The translations under genes and the position numbers were made by a program. Shown one piece after another: positions 24,691 to 33,080 of a DNA stretch of 64,000 bases. Positions within the stretch are counted from its first letter, which is position 1. Every line of letters starts with the position of its first letter. Source of the DNA: Tardibacter chloracetimidivorans (GTDB taxonomy: Bacteria; Pseudomonadota; Alphaproteobacteria; Sphingomonadales; Sphingomonadaceae); NCBI RefSeq assembly GCF_001890385.1, contig NZ_CP018221.1, positions 1-64,000 of the forward strand, written 5' to 3'. Under the pieces are notes generated by a model. The model made no database searches. It was not told the DNA's origin and was given only the letters and a program-made list of their open reading frames with translations.

Positions 24691-25596
24691 GTGCGCGCTG
24701 ACGTTGATCATCTGCCCTCGGTCCAGCAAGGCGAGCTGGATCGGGTGAAGCAAACTTTGATGGGTGAGTTCGCCGAGGCGACCGCGCGTGCGAACCAGCC
24801 GTGGAAGAAGAACGGGCGCATCCTCAAGATTATCCTGTTCGGCAGCTACGCGCGGGACGATTGGGTCGATGAACCGGAGAACGGCTACCAGTCCGACTAC
24901 GACCTGTTGATTATCGTCAGCCATCCGGACCTCACCGATATTGCCGACTATTGGTATGTCGCGGAGGACAAGATCCTGCGTGATACCGCCATCGCGCGGC
25001 CGGTGAACATCATCGTCCACACGCTGGAGGAGGTGAACCAGGCACTGAGCCGGGGAGAATACTTTTGGGTCGATATCGCCCGTGACGGGATCGTTCTCTA
25101 TGAACTCCCCGGCAGTGCGCTTGCCACGCCTAAACCTCTGACGGCGGCTGACGCGTACGAAATGACCAGTGCTTATTTTTCCGATTGGCTGAGCAAGATC
25201 GATACCGCGCTTGAAGGTGCTGCGTTTTACCTCAGCAAGGGCCACAACAAAGATGCGGCTTTCACGCTTCACCAAGCAACGGAGCGCGCCTATATCTGCT
25301 TCCTGCTGGTCCGAACCCTCTATTTTCCCCGCTCGCACAACATCAAATTCCTGCGATCACTTGCCGAAGACAGCGAACCCCGCCTGATCGAGGCTTGGCC
25401 GCGTGCTACCCGGATCGACCGCCGCCGCTTCGAACTTCTGAAACGCGCTTACGTCGAGGCACGCTATTCGGCGAGCTACGAGATCGGGAGTGACGATCTC
25501 GTAGCTCTGTCGCAGTCTGTTCGTGCCCTTCGCGATGGCGTCGAAATTGTTTCGTGCGAACGCATCGAAATGCTCCGGGCTGACGCCGGCCTCTAG
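24691..25596 (+). CDS. Fused nucleotidyltransferase-HEPN protein
   Basis: One polypeptide joins an MNT-type nucleotidyltransferase and a HEPN domain, which elsewhere are often separate toxin-antitoxin genes. The 301-residue product (GTG 24691) has ILFGSYARDDW (48-58) followed by SDYDLLIIV, giving the GS...DxD catalytic signature with a longer insert than usual, and a C-terminal HEPN domain (about 170-290) with HQATERAYICFLL and FPRSHNIKFL. The RX4-6H RNase motif of HepT-type toxins is not evident. The family is common and uncharacterised; it is plausibly a defence or toxin-antitoxin element given its neighbours. The start is uncertain. Confidence 0.85.
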   Translation: MRADVDHLPSVQQGELDRVKQTLMGEFAEATARANQPWKKNGRILKIILFGSYARDDWVDEPENGYQSDYDLLIIVSHPDLTDIADYWYVAEDKILRDTAIARPVNIIVHTLEEVNQALSRGEYFWVDIARDGIVLYELPGSALATPKPLTAADAYEMTSAYFSDWLSKIDTALEGAAFYLSKGHNKDAAFTLHQATERAYICFLLVRTLYFPRSHNIKFLRSLAEDSEPRLIEAWPRATRIDRRRFELLKRAYVEARYSASYEIGSDDLVALSQSVRALRDGVEIVSCERIEMLRADAGL

Positions 25597-25757
25597 CCGC
25601 CGGGCAACACCAGCAGGATAGCTTCCGGTTCCGGCATCTGACCGGCACGGACCGAGGCGAGCCCATCTGCGCCCATCAGCGCCGTTCCGTTTTTCGAGCC
25701 CGTCACCGAGTCTGAATCCGCCCGAGCCGGTCCTGTCCGGCGGGCGGGAGCCTCGAC

Positions 25758-27782
25758 GTGACACCGACCAAATTGCTCATTGGCCAGATCCTTGTCGTCT
25801 TCGCGATCGTGATCACGGGGGTGTGGGCGGCGACACAATGGGCGGCGGCGATGCTGGCCTATCAGCCCGAACTAGGGCTGCCGTGGTTCCGGCTCGGCGG
25901 CGTGCCGGTCTACCATCCCTGGGCGCTGTTCCCCTGGTGGTATCATTACGACGCCTATGCCCCGCATGTCTTCGACCGGGCAGGCATGTTCGCAGGCGCC
26001 AGCGGCTTCGTCGGCTGCGCTGCGGCGATCTTCGGCTCGCTGTGGCGCGCCCGCCAGTCCAGCAACGTCACCACCTATGGTTCGGCCCGCTGGGCAAGTC
26101 ACCGTGAGATCGAGCGCGCCGGCCTGCATCGCGACGCCGGCGTCATGCTCGGCACGCTTCGCGGCCGTTATCTGCGCCATGACGGCCCCGAGCATGTCAT
26201 GGCGTTCGCGCCGACCCGTTCGGGCAAGGGCGTGGGCCTCGTCGTGCCCACCTTGCTCTCCTGGACCGGCTCGGCGGTCATTCATGACATCAAGGGCGAG
26301 AACTGGACGCTGACCGCCGGATGGCGCGCGCGGTTCTCGCATTGCCTGCTCTTCAATCCGACCGACGCAACATCGGCGCATTACAATCCGCTGCTCGAGG
26401 TTCGGCGCGGCATCGACGAGGTGCGCGACGTCCAGAACATCGCGGATATCCTGGTCGATCCCGAGGGCGCGCTCGAACGCCGCAACCACTGGGAAAAGAC
26501 CAGCCATTCGCTGCTGGTCGGCGCGATCCTCCACATCCTCTATGCCGAGGAGGAGAAGACGCTCGCGCGCGTTGCGACCTTCCTGTCCGATCCGCAGCGC
26601 AGCTTCGTCGCCACCCTCCGCCGGATGATGACCACCAATCATCTCGGCGATGACAAGAATCCCAATGTCCACCCCGTCGTTGCCTCCGCCGCGCGCGAGT
26701 TGCTCAACAAGAGCGAGAACGAGCGCTCCGGCGTGCTGTCGACCGCGATGTCTTTCCTCGGCCTTTATCGCGATCCGACCGTGGCCGAGGTCACATCGCG
26801 GTGCGACTGGCGCATCGCCGACCTGATCGAGGCCGAGCGTCCCTTGTCGCTCTATCTGGTCATCCCGCCCTCGGACATCAGCCGCACCAAGCCGCTGATC
26901 CGGCTGGTGCTCAACCAGATCGGCCGCCGCCTGACCGAGCGGCTCGACCAGCCCGGCACTTCCGCGCGCCGGCACCAGCTCCTGATGATGCTCGACGAGT
27001 TCCCGGCGCTGGGCCGCCTCGATTTCTTCGAGACCAGCCTCGCCTTCATGGCAGGCTACGGCATCCGCGCCTTCCTGATCGCGCAATCGTTGAACCAGAT
27101 CGAGAAGGCATATGGCGAGCACAACGCCATCCTCGACAATTGCCACGTCCGGATCGCCTTCGCGACCAACGATGAGCGCACTGCCAAGCGCATTTCCGAC
27201 GCGCTCGGCACCGCGACCGAGCAGCGCGCCATGCGCAATTATGCAGGCCATCGCCTCGCGCCCTGGCTCGCGCACGTCATGGTCAGCCGCCAGGAGACCG
27301 CCCGCCAGCTCCTGACGCCGGGCGAGGTGATGCAACTGTCGCCCGACGAGGAACTCGTGCTCGTGTCCGGGCTCGCGCCGATCCGGGCGCGCAAGCTGCG
27401 CTATTTCCGCGACCGCAACTTCGTCGCGCGCGTGGCGCCGCCGCCGATGCTGGCGCACGGCCGCTATGCCGATTGCCCAAAGCTGCGAAGCAATGACTGG
27501 TCCGACCAGGTGCGCGGCATCGATGCCCGGCTGCATCAGGCCGAGGATACCGCGGGTGGCGAGGACGATGGCGGCATGCAGCAGCAGCGCCACCCCGGCC
27601 TTCCCGAGCAGGTTTCCAAGGCAACCGACGTCGCTGAAACGCGCGATCCGCAGCTTGTGCCGGACGACGACGATGTCGCCGCCGACAAGCGCGCAATGGA
27701 CCAGGCGCAGGGCCTGAGCGCCGTTGCCCGCGGCTATGCAATCAACGAGGGCGCCCACCGCGACCTCCTGCCTGGGCTGTGA
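25758..27782 (+). CDS. traG: TraG/VirD4-type coupling protein
   Basis: Inner-membrane ATPase that hands the relaxase-DNA complex to the transfer channel. The 674-residue protein has two N-terminal membrane segments (about 5-30 and 70-95), Walker A APTRSGKG (151-158), IHDIKGENW as an early motif, and a Walker B-type MMLDEFPALGRLDF. The C-terminal 60 residues are disordered. GTG 25758 follows GGGAG by eight bases. Downstream CopG-like and trb genes follow without a gap, so it opens the main transfer operon. Confidence 0.95.
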   Translation: MTPTKLLIGQILVVFAIVITGVWAATQWAAAMLAYQPELGLPWFRLGGVPVYHPWALFPWWYHYDAYAPHVFDRAGMFAGASGFVGCAAAIFGSLWRARQSSNVTTYGSARWASHREIERAGLHRDAGVMLGTLRGRYLRHDGPEHVMAFAPTRSGKGVGLVVPTLLSWTGSAVIHDIKGENWTLTAGWRARFSHCLLFNPTDATSAHYNPLLEVRRGIDEVRDVQNIADILVDPEGALERRNHWEKTSHSLLVGAILHILYAEEEKTLARVATFLSDPQRSFVATLRRMMTTNHLGDDKNPNVHPVVASAARELLNKSENERSGVLSTAMSFLGLYRDPTVAEVTSRCDWRIADLIEAERPLSLYLVIPPSDISRTKPLIRLVLNQIGRRLTERLDQPGTSARRHQLLMMLDEFPALGRLDFFETSLAFMAGYGIRAFLIAQSLNQIEKAYGEHNAILDNCHVRIAFATNDERTAKRISDALGTATEQRAMRNYAGHRLAPWLAHVMVSRQETARQLLTPGEVMQLSPDEELVLVSGLAPIRARKLRYFRDRNFVARVAPPPMLAHGRYADCPKLRSNDWSDQVRGIDARLHQAEDTAGGEDDGGMQQQRHPGLPEQVSKATDVAETRDPQLVPDDDDVAADKRAMDQAQGLSAVARGYAINEGAHRDLLPGL

Positions 27783-27789
27783 GGCAGCG

Positions 27790-28194
27790 ATGAAGATCCG
27801 CCAGAACCTCTATATCGATCGCGAGATCGGCGATGCGCTCGAGGCACTCGCCGCCGGCGCGCGCGGCAACAAGAGCCGGCTGGTCAACGACGCGCTGAAG
27901 GACTGGCTGACGCGACGGGGGACCAAGGAAGTCGACGACCTCCTGAAGGTTCGCCTCGACCGGCTGTCGCGCGAACTCGACGGCGCGCGACGCGACATCG
28001 ACGTCCTGCTGGAAAGCCTGTCGCTGTTCGTCCGCTACCAGCTGATGGTGACGGCGCCGCTGCCCGAGGCCGATGCCGCAGGCCGTGCCATCGGGCGCGA
28101 CCGGTTCGAATCCTTCGTCGCCCAAGTCGGCCGCCAGATCGCCGCAGGCACGCGCACGCTGGGGCCAGCCGAAACGAAGGGAGGCAGGTCGTGA
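27790..28194 (+). CDS. CopG/ribbon-helix-helix-type protein of the trb operon
   Basis: A 134-residue protein with an N-terminal ribbon-helix-helix domain: KIRQNLYIDREIGDALEALAAG and NKSRLVNDALKDWL (residues 2-41), followed by a coiled-coil-like helix (VDDLLKVRLDRLSRELDGARRDIDVLLESL). It likely binds DNA as a dimer. This gene type sits between traG and trbB in many alphaproteobacterial elements and may control the operon or assist the relaxosome. ATG 27790 is eight bases after the traG stop; the 3' end overlaps trbB by GTGA. Confidence 0.85.
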   Translation: MKIRQNLYIDREIGDALEALAAGARGNKSRLVNDALKDWLTRRGTKEVDDLLKVRLDRLSRELDGARRDIDVLLESLSLFVRYQLMVTAPLPEADAAGRAIGRDRFESFVAQVGRQIAAGTRTLGPAETKGGRS

Positions 28195-29192
28195 TGCCAG
28201 CCGGACCCGATACCGTTTCCGCGGATCGCCGCCGCGCCATGCTGCGCACCGCGATGGGGCCGGCGATCGCCGCCGCGCTCTCCGATCCCCGCGTCATCGA
28301 GATCATGGTCAATCCGGACGGCGCGCTCCGCGTCGATATCCTCGGCGAAGGCCGGGTCGATACCGACGTAAAGCTCGATGCACCCCAGGTCGAGCGGATC
28401 ATCCGGCTGGTAGCGTCGCATGCTCGTGCCGAGGTCCATGGCGAGCGCCCGATCGTCTCGGCCGAGCTGCCGCCGCATGGGCAAGGTGCCGGCGAACGCT
28501 TCGAAGGCATTCTCCCGCCGGTCTCGATCGCGCCGTGCTTCTCGATCCGCAAGCCGGCGGCGCGCGTCTACACGCTCATGGACTATGTCGCCGACGGCAT
28601 CATGTCGGCGGAAACCGCGCGCCTGCTTTCCCTAGCGGTGGTCGATCGTCGGAACATATTGATCGCCGGCGGGACCAGCTCGGGCAAGACGACGCTTGCC
28701 AATGCGCTGCTCTCCGAGATGGCGCATCTCGATGAGCGGGTCATCCTGATCGAGGATACCCGCGAGCTGCAATCGCCTGCCCGCGACACGGTCGCGCTCA
28801 GGACAAGGGCGGGCGCGGTCACGATGGGCGACCTGGTGCGCTCGACGCTGCGCCTTCGGCCGGACCGCATCATCGTCGGCGAGGTTCGCGGCGGCGAAGC
28901 CCTCGACATGCTCAAGGCTTGGAACACCGGCCATCCCGGCGGAATCGCGACCGTCCACGCCAACAGCGCGTCTTCCGCGCTCTACCGGATCGAGCAGCTC
29001 ATCCAGGAAGCCGTGATCACCGTGCCGCGCCGCCTGGTCGCCGAGGCGATCGACATGATCGTCTTCATCGCCGGCCGCGGCACAGCGCGGCGCATCGAGA
29101 CGATTGCCCGCGTCGCGGGCCTCGACCCCGATGGCGGCTACGCCGTCGTCGATCTCTCCCCAACCCTGACCCCCGACTTCGAAGGAGACTGA
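28191..29192 (+). CDS. trbB: TrbB, VirB11-like secretion ATPase
   Basis: Cytoplasmic hexameric ATPase that powers pilus assembly and transfer. The 333-residue protein has Walker A GGTSSGKT (160-167), an Asp box ILIEDTRELQ, Walker B LRLRPDRIIVGEVRGGEALDML and the His box GHPGGIATVHANS. The length is normal for TrbB. GTG 28191 overlaps the previous stop; ATG 28194 is the next codon and is equally likely. Confidence 0.95.
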   Translation: MMPAGPDTVSADRRRAMLRTAMGPAIAAALSDPRVIEIMVNPDGALRVDILGEGRVDTDVKLDAPQVERIIRLVASHARAEVHGERPIVSAELPPHGQGAGERFEGILPPVSIAPCFSIRKPAARVYTLMDYVADGIMSAETARLLSLAVVDRRNILIAGGTSSGKTTLANALLSEMAHLDERVILIEDTRELQSPARDTVALRTRAGAVTMGDLVRSTLRLRPDRIIVGEVRGGEALDMLKAWNTGHPGGIATVHANSASSALYRIEQLIQEAVITVPRRLVAEAIDMIVFIAGRGTARRIETIARVAGLDPDGGYAVVDLSPTLTPDFEGD

Positions 29193-29193
29193 C

Positions 29194-29529
29194 ATGCGCA
29201 CCTTTCGCATTCCCAACCGCGACCGCTTTTTCCTGACTGGCCTGATGCTCGGCCTTTCGCTCACCCTGGCCAGCACGGCCCAGGCCAGCGGTTCCGGCAT
29301 GCCCTGGGAACAGCCGCTCCAGCAGGTGCTGGAATCGGTGCAGGGACCCGTCGCCAAGATCGTCGCGGTGATCATCATCATCGTGACCGGCCTGACGCTG
29401 GCGTTCGGCGAGACGGCAGGCGGGTTTCGGCGGCTGATCCAGATTATCTTCGGCCTCTCGATCGCCTTCGCCGCCTCAAGCTTCTTCCTGTCCTTCTTCA
29501 GCTTCGGCGGCGGAGCGCTCGTCGCATGA
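29194..29529 (+). CDS. trbC: TrbC, pilin precursor
   Basis: Major pilin of the P-type conjugative pilus. The 111-residue protein has a signal peptide ending near AQAS (about residue 29-32), then two hydrophobic segments (VAKIVAVIIIIVTGLTLAF and IIFGLSIAFAASSFFLSFF) separated by a short basic loop, as in VirB2/TrbC. In IncP systems TraF cyclises TrbC; the traF gene at 7433 fits this. The 3' end overlaps trbD by ATGA. Confidence 0.92.
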   Translation: MRTFRIPNRDRFFLTGLMLGLSLTLASTAQASGSGMPWEQPLQQVLESVQGPVAKIVAVIIIIVTGLTLAFGETAGGFRRLIQIIFGLSIAFAASSFFLSFFSFGGGALVA

Positions 29530-29786
29530 GCCACATCGAGGGCTTCGAGGCGCCGATCCACGCCAGCCTGGGATCGCCGATCCTGCTCGGCGGCGCGCCG
29601 CGCGGCATCGCGATCGTCAATGGCACGATCGCGGCCGCGGTCGGCCTGGGCCTCCAGCAGTGGTTGGTCGGGATCGTGCTGTGGGCGGTCGGTCACAGCG
29701 TCGCGGTGTTCGCCGCGCGCCGCGATCCTGATTTCGCGCCCGTGCTGCTCCGCCACCTGCGCCAGAAGGGGTATCTGGCGTGCTGA
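29526..29786 (+). CDS. trbD: TrbD, VirB3-like membrane protein
   Basis: Small inner-membrane subunit that works with TrbE. The 86-residue protein begins with a short soluble part (GFEAPIHASLGSPILLGGAPR), typical of TrbD, and has one or two membrane segments (IVNGTIAAAVGLGLQQWLVG and VLWAVGHSVAVFA). It overlaps trbC and trbE, so translation is coupled. Confidence 0.92.
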   Translation: MSHIEGFEAPIHASLGSPILLGGAPRGIAIVNGTIAAAVGLGLQQWLVGIVLWAVGHSVAVFAARRDPDFAPVLLRHLRQKGYLAC

Positions 29787-32218
29787 GCCTCGCCGAATAT
29801 CGGCCACGCGCCGACCGACTCGCCGACCACCTGCCGTGGGCGGCGCTGGTCGCGCCGGGCCTCGTCCTCAACAAGGACGGCAGCTTCCAGCGCAGCTTCG
29901 CCTTCCGCGGTCCCGACCTGGAGAGCGCGACCGAAGCCGAGCTCGTCTCGGCCTGCGCGCGCGCCAACAACGTACTCAAGCGGCTCGGTACGGGCTGGGC
30001 GCTGTTCTTCGAAGCCGAGCGGCGCGAGGCGCTGGGCTATCCGGAGAGCGTCTTTCCCGACGCCGCATCCTGGCTGGTCGACCAGGAACGGCGTGCCGGC
30101 TTCGAAGCCGAGGGCCAGCATTTCGAAAGCATCTATCACGGCACACTGACATGGCTGCCGCCCGCCGACAGCAGCGACGCTGCCGGACGGACGCTGGTCG
30201 AAAGGCCCGATGATGCGCAGGGCCGCGATTGGCGTGCGAGCCTCGCCGGCTTCGTCGCCGAAACCGACCGCATGCTCGACCTTCTTTCCGGCTTCATGCC
30301 GGAAGTGCGCGCGCTCGATGACGCCGAGACGCTGACCTATCTCCATGCAACGGTTTCCAGCCGCCACCATGCGGTCGCGGTGCCCGAAACGCCGATCTAT
30401 CTCGATGCGCTGCTCGCCGACACGCCGCTGGTCGGCGGGCTCGAGCCCAGGCTTGGGCAGACCCATCTCCGCACGCTGACCGTGCTGGGATTCCCGAACC
30501 TGAGCCGGCCCGGCATCCTCGACGCGCTCAACCACCAGGATTTTGGCTACCGCTGGGTCACCCGCTTCCTCGCACTCGACAAGACCGATGCGACCAAGGC
30601 GCTGACGAAGATCAGGCGGCAATGGTTCAACAAACGCAAGTCGATCACCGCGCTGCTGCGCGAGGTGATGTACAACCAGCCGGTCCAGCTCCTCGATACC
30701 GACGCGGACAACAAGGTGGTCGATGCCGACCTGGCGCTGCAGGCGCTCGGCGGCGATCATGTCGCCTTCGGCTATCTGACGACCACGATCACCGTCGCCG
30801 ATGCCGATCGAGCGCGGGTGGAAGACAAGGTCCGCTCGGTCGAGCGCATCGTCAACGGCCTTGGCTTCACCTGCGTTCGCGAAAGCCTCAACGCGGTCGA
30901 GGCCTGGCTGTCTTCGCTGCCCGGCCAGGCTTACGCCAATGTACGCCAGCCGCTGGTCCATACGCTCAATCTGGCCCATCTCATGCCGCTGTCCTCGGTC
31001 TGGGCAGGGCCGGCGGGCAACCGCCATCTCGGCGGGCCGCCGCTGCTCTACGCGCAGACAAGCGGATCGACGCCGTTTCGTGTCTCGACCCATGTCGGCG
31101 ACGTGGGGCACATGCTCGTCGTCGGGCCGACCGGCGCCGGCAAGTCGGTGCTGCTCGCCCTGATCGCGCTCCAGTTCCGGCGCTATGCGAGAGGCCAGGT
31201 CTATGTCTTCGACAAGGGCTTCTCCGCACGCGCGGCCGTGCTGGCGATGGGCGGCGCGCACCATGCCCTGGGGCTCGGCGCGGACAGTGGCGAAACCCTG
31301 GCGTTCCAGCCGCTGCGCCGCATCGATGATCAGAGCGAACGCAGTTGGGCGGCGGAATGGATCGCGGCGCTGCTGGCGCACGAGAAGGTTACGGTCACGC
31401 CCGAGGTCAAGGACACCGTGTGGTCGGCGCTCGGCAGCCTCGCCTCGGCGCCGCCCCAGGAGCGCACGCTGACTGGACTCGCCATGCTGCTCCAGTCGAA
31501 CGCGCTCCGTACCGCGCTGACGGCCTATACGCTCGACGGACCCTATGGCCGCCTCCTCGATGCGGCCGAGCAGAATCTCGCACTGGCCGACGTCCAGTGC
31601 TTCGAGACCGAGGCGCTGATGGGGCAATCCGGGGTGGTCGCCCCGGTGCTGACCTACCTCTTTCACCGGCTCGAGGAACGCTTCGACGGCCGTCCGACCC
31701 TGCTGGTCCTCGACGAAGCTTGGACCTTCCTCGACCATCCGCTCTTCGCCGCCCGCATTCGCGAATGGCTGAAGACGCTGCGCAAGAAGAACGTCGCGGT
31801 GCTATTCGCAACGCAGAGCCTGGCCGACATCGCCGACAGCAGCATTGCGCCAGCCATCATTGAAAGCTGCCCGCAGCGCATATTGCTGCCGAACGATCGC
31901 GCGATCGAGCCGCAATCCCGTGCTGCTTACGAGCGGTTCGGCCTCAACGACCGGCAGATCGAGCTGGTCAGCCGCGCCACCCCCAAGCGGCATTATTATC
32001 TGCAATCTGCACGCGGCAACCGCCTGTTCGAACTGGGCCTGGGTCCGATTGCGCTGGCGCTATGCGGCGCCTCCGATCCGGCGACGCAGGCGCGCATCGA
32101 CGCGCTGCTGATCGAGCACGGCGCCGACGATTTCGCGGCCCGCTTCGTCGAGGGAGCAGGCCTCGACTGGGCCGCCAACCTCCTCGCCGATTTTCCCGTC
32201 CCCCAAGCCAAGGAGTAA
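29780..32218 (+). CDS. trbE: TrbE, VirB4-like ATPase
   Basis: Largest ATPase of the mating apparatus, on the inner membrane. The 812-residue protein starts at GTG 29780, inside trbD, with the TrbE opening LAEYRPRADRLADHLPWAALV. Walker A is GPTGAGKS (449-456), Walker B is PTLLVLDEAWTFLDHP, and the following IREWLKTLRKKNVAVLFATQSLADI is the family's motif C region. The length is usual. Confidence 0.95.
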   Translation: MLSLAEYRPRADRLADHLPWAALVAPGLVLNKDGSFQRSFAFRGPDLESATEAELVSACARANNVLKRLGTGWALFFEAERREALGYPESVFPDAASWLVDQERRAGFEAEGQHFESIYHGTLTWLPPADSSDAAGRTLVERPDDAQGRDWRASLAGFVAETDRMLDLLSGFMPEVRALDDAETLTYLHATVSSRHHAVAVPETPIYLDALLADTPLVGGLEPRLGQTHLRTLTVLGFPNLSRPGILDALNHQDFGYRWVTRFLALDKTDATKALTKIRRQWFNKRKSITALLREVMYNQPVQLLDTDADNKVVDADLALQALGGDHVAFGYLTTTITVADADRARVEDKVRSVERIVNGLGFTCVRESLNAVEAWLSSLPGQAYANVRQPLVHTLNLAHLMPLSSVWAGPAGNRHLGGPPLLYAQTSGSTPFRVSTHVGDVGHMLVVGPTGAGKSVLLALIALQFRRYARGQVYVFDKGFSARAAVLAMGGAHHALGLGADSGETLAFQPLRRIDDQSERSWAAEWIAALLAHEKVTVTPEVKDTVWSALGSLASAPPQERTLTGLAMLLQSNALRTALTAYTLDGPYGRLLDAAEQNLALADVQCFETEALMGQSGVVAPVLTYLFHRLEERFDGRPTLLVLDEAWTFLDHPLFAARIREWLKTLRKKNVAVLFATQSLADIADSSIAPAIIESCPQRILLPNDRAIEPQSRAAYERFGLNDRQIELVSRATPKRHYYLQSARGNRLFELGLGPIALALCGASDPATQARIDALLIEHGADDFAARFVEGAGLDWAANLLADFPVPQAKE

Positions 32219-32224
32219 TGTGTG

Positions 32225-32971
32225 ATGCCTGTCCCCACCCGTAAACATCTGGTCGCGACCGTGCTGGGTCTGGGCGCCCTCGGCTCGCTCGCCGGTGCGC
32301 TGGTCGTGCCGAGCACGCCTGCCCACGCGCAGTTCACCGTGTTCGATCCGAGCAACTATAGCCAGAACTTGCTCACCGCCGCGCGGACGTTGACCCAGAT
32401 CAACAACCAGATCCAGTCGCTCCAGAACGAAGCGCAGATGCTGATCAATCAAGCGAAGAACCTCACGCGTATCGACTTCCCGCAGCTCCAGCAGCTTACG
32501 CAGAACCTGCAGGCGATCAACCGGCTGATGGCTCAGGCCCAGGGGATCGATTTCCGAATCGACGGCCTCGACCAACAATTCAGCCGCCTGTTCCCCAATG
32601 ACTTCAACCAGGCGCTGACCACGAACCAGCGCGTGATCGATGCGGCGACCCGGCTCGATGCCGCAAAGGCAGCGTTCCGACAGACCATGGGCGTCCAGTC
32701 CCAGGTCGTCGCCAACGTCCAGGCCGACGCCGGCACGCTGGGAGAAATCGTTGCGAAGAGCCAGGGCGCGGAAGGGTCGCTCCAGGCGCAGCAAGCAACC
32801 AACCAGCTCCTCGCGCTCACGGCCAAGCAGCAATTCCAGATCCAGAACCTGATGGCGGCCCAGTATCGCGCCGAGGCCACCGAAGCGGCCCGCCGCGCGC
32901 AGGCCGAGGCCGAAGGACGCGCCGCCACGAAGAAGTTCCTCGGTACCGGCACCGCCTACACGCCCCAGTAG
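32225..32971 (+). CDS. trbJ: TrbJ, VirB5-like protein
   Basis: Periplasmic, pilus-tip type subunit. The 248-residue protein has a signal peptide (residues about 1-33, ending in AHAQ), then coiled-coil helices rich in Gln and Asn (TLTQINNQIQSLQNEAQMLINQ spans 49-70), matching TrbJ. AAGGAG lies nine bases before ATG 32225; the adjacent GTG 32222 is an alternative. In IncP elements trbK follows; here no trbK is found and a large hairpin takes its place. Confidence 0.9.
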   Translation: MPVPTRKHLVATVLGLGALGSLAGALVVPSTPAHAQFTVFDPSNYSQNLLTAARTLTQINNQIQSLQNEAQMLINQAKNLTRIDFPQLQQLTQNLQAINRLMAQAQGIDFRIDGLDQQFSRLFPNDFNQALTTNQRVIDAATRLDAAKAAFRQTMGVQSQVVANVQADAGTLGEIVAKSQGAEGSLQAQQATNQLLALTAKQQFQIQNLMAAQYRAEATEAARRAQAEAEGRAATKKFLGTGTAYTPQ

Positions 32972-33017
32972 TCGGACGCCGGCCAGGCGGCGGCGGTATC
33001 GCCTCCCCGCCGCCGTC

Positions 33018-33057
33018 GCCGCGGGGCGCGCGTAGCTCCCCCAGCGCGCCCCGCGGC
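33018..33057 (+). repeat. 14-bp perfect GC hairpin between trbJ and trbL
   Basis: GCCGCGGGGCGCGC (33018-33031) pairs with GCGCGCCCCGCGGC (33044-33057) over a 12-base loop. It lies in the 109-base trbJ-trbL gap where trbK would normally be. There is no T-run; it could attenuate transcription or protect mRNA ends. Confidence 0.7.
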
Positions 33058-33080
33058 ACCCCTCCTGTTGGAAGAATCAT

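Larger units (their letters stand above)
11658..25757. other. Defence-type cargo island between relaxase and traG
   Basis: All genes from 11852 to 25596 are of defence or unknown families and none is a transfer gene, while the flanking genes belong to the transfer module. Two gene orientations and several independent promoters suggest stepwise assembly. Intergenic segments here are AT-richer than in the backbone. I see no transposase, integrase or flanking long repeats, so the mode of acquisition is unknown. Confidence 0.75.
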
